Shown in pieces: positions 58,701 through 64,000 of a stretch of 64,000 bases of DNA. The DNA comes from Amorphophallus konjac (lineage: Eukaryota; Streptophyta; Magnoliopsida; Alismatales; Araceae). Location of the stretch: positions 46,680,458-46,744,457 of the forward strand of contig CM040126.1 of the NCBI GenBank assembly GCA_022559845.1, written 5' to 3'. Numbering within the stretch: position 1 is the stretch's first letter; every line of letters starts with the position of its first letter. Under the pieces are notes generated by a model. It saw only the letters and a list, made by a program, of their open reading frames with translations, ran no database searches and was not told the DNA's origin. Both the position numbers and the translations under genes were made by a program.

Positions 58701-61700
58701 CCTTATTAAGGTCCCGAAATCAACACATATTCTGATCTGCCCATTCTTCTTCTTTACGGGCACTATATTGGCTAGCCATGTAGTGTATTGATTTTCTTCA
58801 ACAAAGCCTACATCAATTAGCTTGTCAACCTCTTTGTTAATCTGATTTATTAATTCAGGGCGCATTCTCCTGGAAGGCTGCTTTACAGGGCTAGCCTCTG
58901 GGTTTATTGCCAATCGGTGCTGTGCCACATCAGAACTCAGTCCCGGCATTTCATCATATGTCCATGCAAAGCAGTCTCGGAATTCCTTCAAAAACTGTAT
59001 ATACTGTTCCCTGGTAGCTGGCTCCAGCAGTGCACTGAGGAATGTCGGCCTTGGCTCATCTGCGGTTCCCAGATTTATTTCTACGAGCTCATCGACGGTG
59101 GCCTGACCTCCATCTTCGACCTCGGGCGGGGCTTCTTGCAAGTCAATGAAGCCTCCCGGGATATAATCTTCTTCAGTTTCATGATTTTCTGTTTCATCAT
59201 ATTGGTCATCAGCGGTTGCTGGCTCATCATATACGGCCAATATTGTTGTATTCTGTTCAGTCTGTCCTGAGGACGTAACTGGATCAGCAGGAAACTCAAA
59301 GATGGAGTCTTCCGCCCTTAGAGGCTCTTTTGATGCAGACTCCTTTGAGAGATCATCGTTCTGCAGAGCTCGGACTTCTTCCAGGATGCGCTCAAACTCC
59401 AGGCATTCCCTCAGCTCTTTGGCTACTTGGTCTTCATCCGGGGTTCCCGTGTCGAACTTTGCTTCAGCATGGAACAGATCCTCTGTGCAAGGTAGGTCTT
59501 CCCAGCACCAATCTTTCTTTGCTTCATCAGACGTCCCCGTCTCCGGTTGACTGTCTGGGGCTTCATTGTTCATTATGGATTGATAAATGATTTCTTCATC
59601 TTCCGAGGGGTACTTGTCATATCCCACCTCGGGAGGGTCTTCATGCTGGTAGGAGACAGATATGACATCCACCTTCGCTTCATAGTATTCTTGAAGGGTG
59701 TAACCCAATCCCAGGTGCCGAGTGATCTTCCTCAGTTCTTTATCATCCCGAGACGGATACCATAGCTCCTTGAACGCCTTCTTCTGGGCAGCAGGTTGCA
59801 ATGACGGCATTTGCATCTTAGAGAACATCTGCGAAACCCGTTGGGTAGTATAATCCAGGCCTGTAATCGGCACCATCCGGCTTGCAGCCTCTTTAGGGAC
59901 CATGCAGTCTTGATCATCTTCCTCGACTGACTCCCCGGTGTAGAATATGGTAGGAGGCTCGCAGAAGCGAGGGACTTCCATAGTCTTCAGTGGTAGCACC
60001 GTCTGGTACTCAAGGTTGACGATGGGTTTAAATAAACCCTGCGGCACCTCCACTTGTGTGTACTTTTCTTTCATTTCTTCATTGATATCATCCGGGTGAA
60101 TGCTAGGAGGAGTGATCCGAGCAAAGTCACCGGCATAAGAGATGTGCGATACCTCATGCTTTTTAATATAGCCCTTTGGTGGCGGTGGGGACCAATTTCT
60201 TGCCTTCGTCGCTGGTTTTTTCTGGCTGACCACAGCCTCTTTCTCTTCATCCTTTCGCGACACCTCCGTGTAGTAGGATGCATCGAGCATATGGCACTCG
60301 AATACTTCGAAGGGATGCAGATCTGCAAATACCCTCTCTTCTTTTCCTTCATGGTAGTATTTAATGCACTGATGCAGCGTGGACGGCACTATCTGATATT
60401 CATGCAGCCACGGTCTCCCCAGCAGGGCCTTATATGTGGTGTTGGAGTCGATTACATAGAATCGTACCACGGTAGTGAGATCCCCCAATGTGAGGTTAAA
60501 ATCAGCCACCCCAAGGGGCGTCTCACATTTTTGGTTGAATCCTGCAATTTTCATATCTCTGACCTTGGTAAGCTGCAGATCAAAGTAATATTTTTGGTAG
60601 ATGCGGTATGGGAGAATGTTCACGGCAGCCCCGGGATCTATCAGTATCCTGTTCAGTGGCTGACAATTCAGGGAGCCCCTCATATACAGCGGTCTGTTAT
60701 GGCCGGTATTCAGAATCAGCATGTCATCATCTGAGAATATAACTGACGGCCCAGAATTCACTTCTGTCAAGAGTGCTTCATATTGTGCCGGCGACTGCAA
60801 GGCATCAACAATTGCTTGGCGAGCCTCTTCACTCAGAGAGAGAATCTCCCAGATGGAGAACCTGGTAGGGAGCTTCTTTAGCATTTTCATGATCCGGCTG
60901 CCCACCCTGACATTAGACAGTCTCATTTCCTCTACCCATCGGGGCTTTGGAGGTTCATGTGGTGCCCGTGGCCTCTGCTGACCAGTGCTGGTTTCATCCC
61001 CTGGACTGATTTCTTGGGGGGCTTCTTCTATAGCAACGGCCCCTGGTGCCGTCAGAGGGTTATCCCCTTCTTTCTCATTCTGCTTGTAGACTACAGATGC
61101 CGATTGCTGAGGTCTCTTGCCTTTATCTGGCCCAGCTTGTACCGACTGCCCATTTTTCAGACTGGATAAAAATTCCAGAAATGTTGGAATTTGACCTCCC
61201 TTCTTCTCTTCTCCTGCTTCCTGCCCTGAAGCACGCAACAGCATCCTCAGTAGCCTTCTTCTCATATCGAGCTGGGGCCCAACTCTGAATCTTATTTGGT
61301 TGCCAGACCTGTTTATATTTTGCTGGCTTGGGCGCCAGCGGCTTCCTTTCATCAGCTTCCCAGTTGGCCCTCCTAGCGGCCAGGACGCGGAACCTGTTGT
61401 CGGTCTGGACAGTCGGGACAATCCTGTCCGGCCGGACTTCTCTGGGGCGACCGTTGAGGTTCACCCTAACATCTCCCATCATCATTGTCTTCCCAGAATT
61501 GGAAAGACGACGCTCAGCAGCAGCATACCAACTTCTCCGGTTATTTCTCTTTCCCCTCTGGGCAGCAGCGGGAACCGTGTCCCTCCTTTGAACTTGGTGT
61601 ACATAGCAGGCGACGGCCATCGAGGTTGTCTTCTCCGGTAAGCCAACCTTCTTACCAGTAGTCTTTATAGGGGCACCTGCAGCGGTGCCTTGCTCGTCGT

Positions 61701-61863
61701 TGTCGACCTGCAGAAGGTCGGTGAAGACGAGGCCCAGACAGTTGGGCAGCCCGACAGCAGGGGGCATTGCTCCGAATGACAGGGGTACCGCCAGGTAACC
61801 CTCTCGCACATGCATATCGATCGGTTGTTGGCCGAAGCGTACGGACATAAGTCCAGTAGTCAT
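55741..61863 (-). pseudogene. Tat2 gag-protease-RT-RNase H(x2)-integrase
   Basis: Start chosen at ATG 61863 (MTTGLMSV), because the upstream in-frame ATG at 61962 lies inside the PBS. The N-terminal ~200 codons show no gag core or zinc knuckle. A frame change near 61230 leads into the protease (IDPGAAVNILP, ~60638), an acidic linker, then RT (FVEENQYTTWLANIVPVKKK). A one-base loss near 58715 shifts frame into RT with SGYNQI and YIDD (~58431). A degenerate first RNase H follows, then an archaeal-type RNase H (FDG at ~57537, EVEYEAL, FGDSML, NAQADALA). Integrase: HAGTAGAH and CQKC, then D, D and E at GTDVVGPL, SDNGSH and NGLAEAF, with 35 residues between the last two. TGA at 55966 and 55819, both CGA-derived by comparison with Tat1, then the tail to TAA at 55741. 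Confidence 0.93.
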
Positions 61864-61955
61864 CTTCCTGAAAATAAGGAAAGCGCACAGAATCAGAAAT
61901 TTGAGGGGGGGCCCACTGGGCCTCCTATTTTGGCGTAGAGATGAAGGGAGACTGA

Positions 61956-61973
61956 GTCCCACCGGGCGTGCCA
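61956..61973 (-). other. Tat2 candidate primer-binding site
   Basis: Minus strand TGGCACGCCCGGTGGGAC begins 4-5 bases inside the LTR end. It starts with the obligatory TGG (complement of CCA). I cannot assign the tRNA from memory. Confidence 0.6.
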
Positions 61974-61977
61974 GACT

Positions 61978-64000
61978 TGTGGACGCGAGATTTTTATCTC
62001 GCTTATTATTTTTATTTATTTGTTTATTTATTTATTTATTTATTTTATTTATTTTGGTTTGTTAGGCGTGCCAGTCACATGCATGACGATTTCATTGTGC
62101 GCTCGACTTGACTTAGTCAGTCGATTGTGAAGTCCGAGTCGGGACCAAAAGTCCGCCATACCATAAAGGCTATGACGTTAATTACGCCCTTCCTAAGAAG
62201 GACAACCCTTGATTAAACGCCAAAATAGGAGGCCACTCGGGGCGATAATAAAAGAAGAATAACAACGCATGATATTGAAGATATTATTATTCTGAGAAGG
62301 TAATTAAGCGAGCGATAGTTTATTAAATCAGCATGACTCCCCCCCCCTTGTGTAGATCGTGCCGGGTGGAGATAAGACACCGTCCACGCAGCGGCGGGGC
62401 GGAGCCTGGACAGTCATCGGGGGCATATCCCCTTTCATGTTCCTCATCCAGTCAAAGGCCTCGCAGTGTTCATATTCCCCGAAGAATCGAGCCAGACGGG
62501 AGGCGTATGATGAGCACTTCCCGGGACTTATCGGGGATAAAACATCTGTCGACATTTCGACAGCGTCTCCCCATGATCCGGATTATGCCCAGGGGAGGAT
62601 AGGCTATCACCCACGGGGTGCCGGGATGAAAGCCGAAAGAAGGAGGGAGCGAACCTCCCATATTGCACATGTATACCCTGGGGCAATGTTTGACTCTTCC
62701 CTTATAGGAGCCGGTGACACTCATGCAGTGGCAGAGCTCACCTTAGCTAAAGGGGTTGCTCATAAAATCGGCACGGATCTATGGAACATAAGGGAGTCTG
62801 ACTCCCTTTAATTTTATCCTCGGGACAGTTCTGGTGACTCATGGACATCCCTAGGTGGGTTTGATAGAAGTGTTGAAGGCTCATTGGGTGGCAGGGTAGC
62901 CTCTCGGCACACCTTAAAAGGGTGAAGAGGTTCCCGGCGCCACGGCAAGGAGAGGGGGGTTAGGCTCCCGGTGCAGGCAAGAAAGCCAATCAATTAGGAC
63001 TCTCGGCGCCAGAAGGATGCCAAGGGTGAGGGTTCTCGGCGGGTTCAACATGGAGGGCCCTCGGCGCGACGGGGAAGAGGCCAGGAAATAGGCTCTTGGC
63101 GCAAGGGCCAAATGGCCAAGGGTGTGGGCCTCTCGGCGCAAGGGCAAAGAGGCAGGCTCCCGGCGCGCTGAAGAGAAGGCCAGGAGTTATCGGCGCGAAG
63201 AGTAATTGCCCAAAGTGGGGGGTTCCCGGCGCGCAGCTTCCCGGCGCGATGGCAAAGGGGGGGATTCTCGGCGCGGCGAGGAGGAGGCCAGGGAGTAGGC
63301 CTCCCGGCGCGACGGCAAGCAATCAGGGGGGTTTCCCGGTGCGGCGAGGAGGAGGCCAAGGGTCAGAATAGTTCTCGGCGCGGAGGTCAAGGGTCAGAAC
63401 AGTTCTCGGCGCCTGAAGGATAGCGCCGAGAGCTGTTCATCTAATTTACTGTATGCGGGGCCGAGAGGTGTGAGGGCGCCGGGATGAGAAACAGAGCTTT
63501 ACGGTACCCTGTTCTTGAATCTGTTGGGGATTCATTGATTTTTCTAGTGATTTATGCCAAGATAGACGGGCCTTAGGAAATCAAAGAGCTCAATTCATCG
63601 GATTACAGCTGACTTTGGCTTGGATTTCAAAGGGAAGGCCGGAGGCGGAGAGTGATTTGGGGAAACACGATTTTATGATATCTCTGTCACCAGCGTTCCT
63701 GACGATCCGTGAGGATGGTTTTGATATACTCTCCATCATCTGGTGGCCAAGAGATGACTGTCTCTGGCCCCGGGGATGACTTTGGCGAAGCCGATGAGCA
63801 TGACTGCAACATCCAAAAATCGAGCAGTGGTTACTATGTATCCATGCTTTGCTTCAGAGGCCAAGGGATAGTCTGTCCCTGGCTCGGAAGCAAGCTTGAG
63901 GAGCGTTCGAGAAACGGGCGAATAAACAGACAATCAATCGAACTGGGGATGGGGAACAGCATGCTATTGAGTCTTAAGAAGAAACATAAACATGGGGAGA
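61978..64000 (-). repeat. Tat2 5' LTR (partial, truncated by window end)
   Basis: Matches 43033 to about 45047 as a direct repeat, including the (ATTT)n tract and the GC-word cluster (62900-63420). Near 63340-63410 the word cluster differs from the left LTR by a local rearrangement and duplication of GGTCAAGGGTCAGAA-type sequence, while the flanks stay nearly identical. The U3 and promoter portion lies beyond 64000. Confidence 0.93.

Larger units (their letters stand above)
43033..64000 (-). mobile_element. Tat2: nearly complete Tat-lineage Ty3/gypsy element (5' LTR cut by window end)
   Basis: Direct LTRs at 43033-46225 (3' LTR) and from 61978 past the window end (5' LTR). Reading on the minus strand: PBS, gag-pro-pol (61863-55741), repeat arrays (55740-52640), the opposing gene aORF2 (47014-52204, plus), leader, PPT (46241-46226) and LTR. 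It is inserted in the gag of another gypsy element; the five bases left of it are TCCCC. Same plan as Tat1, with a diverged LTR and unrelated arrays. Confidence 0.95.

Noticed and set aside
61864..61962. Upstream ATG at 61962 as the Tat2 gag start
   Set aside because: It falls inside the primer-binding site, and the 33 codons before 61863 look like leader with a splice-acceptor-like TTTTCAG.

Overview
The window is plant nuclear DNA made almost entirely of nested LTR retrotransposons. I find no host gene, rRNA or tRNA. The pointers to a seed plant are Ty3/gypsy and Ty1/copia proteins, initiator-tRNA-Met-type primer sites, a plant mobile domain (PMD)-like protein and a hAT-type MITE. The species cannot be named from the sequence. 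This is typical pericentromeric or intergenic heterochromatin.

Layout. (1) 1-23755: the 3' part of a Tat-lineage Ty3/gypsy element (called Tat1 here). It holds the end of pol (+), a 75-bp tandem array, then a gene on the opposite strand (aORF1) converging on pol, a PPT and a 3.7-kb 3' LTR. A complete 8.4-kb non-autonomous element (element N, 6508-14898, minus) sits inside one exon of aORF1 with a perfect 5-bp target duplication. (2) 23756-24264: unassigned. (3) About 24265-37640: a decayed Ty1/copia element (minus). Its LTR was invaded by a 464-bp hAT-like MITE and by a complete 9.9-kb chromovirus (element C, 25580-35525, plus). (4) 37644-39839: a solo LTR with a perfect TTAAA target duplication. 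(5) 39845-41203: unassigned. (6) About 41204-43032: LTR end, PBS and gag of another gypsy element. It is cut by (7) 43033-64000: a second, nearly complete Tat element (Tat2) with gag-pro-pol on the minus strand, repeat arrays, an opposing gene (aORF2, plus) and two direct LTRs, the right one running off the window.

The most interesting system is shared by Tat1 and Tat2. In each, an antisense PMD-like gene converges on pol across a tandem-repeat zone. The gene is split by short GT-AG introns (67-92 nt). The first coding intron falls at the same codon and phase in both copies, and a later phase-0 intron is also shared. The arrays between the convergent genes differ completely. The Tat2 array carries hairpins whose stems co-vary between repeat copies. 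The LTRs and aORF leaders of both elements are studded with a short GC-rich word, CGGCGCG-like in Tat2 and CGGCACAC-like in Tat1.

Element N and chromovirus C share LTR termini, primer site, LTR blocks and pieces of coding sequence, so N looks like a non-autonomous partner of the C family. Every autonomous element seen carries stops or frameshifts. Where a related copy reveals the original codon, most stops fit C:G to T:A change, as expected for old methylated repeats.
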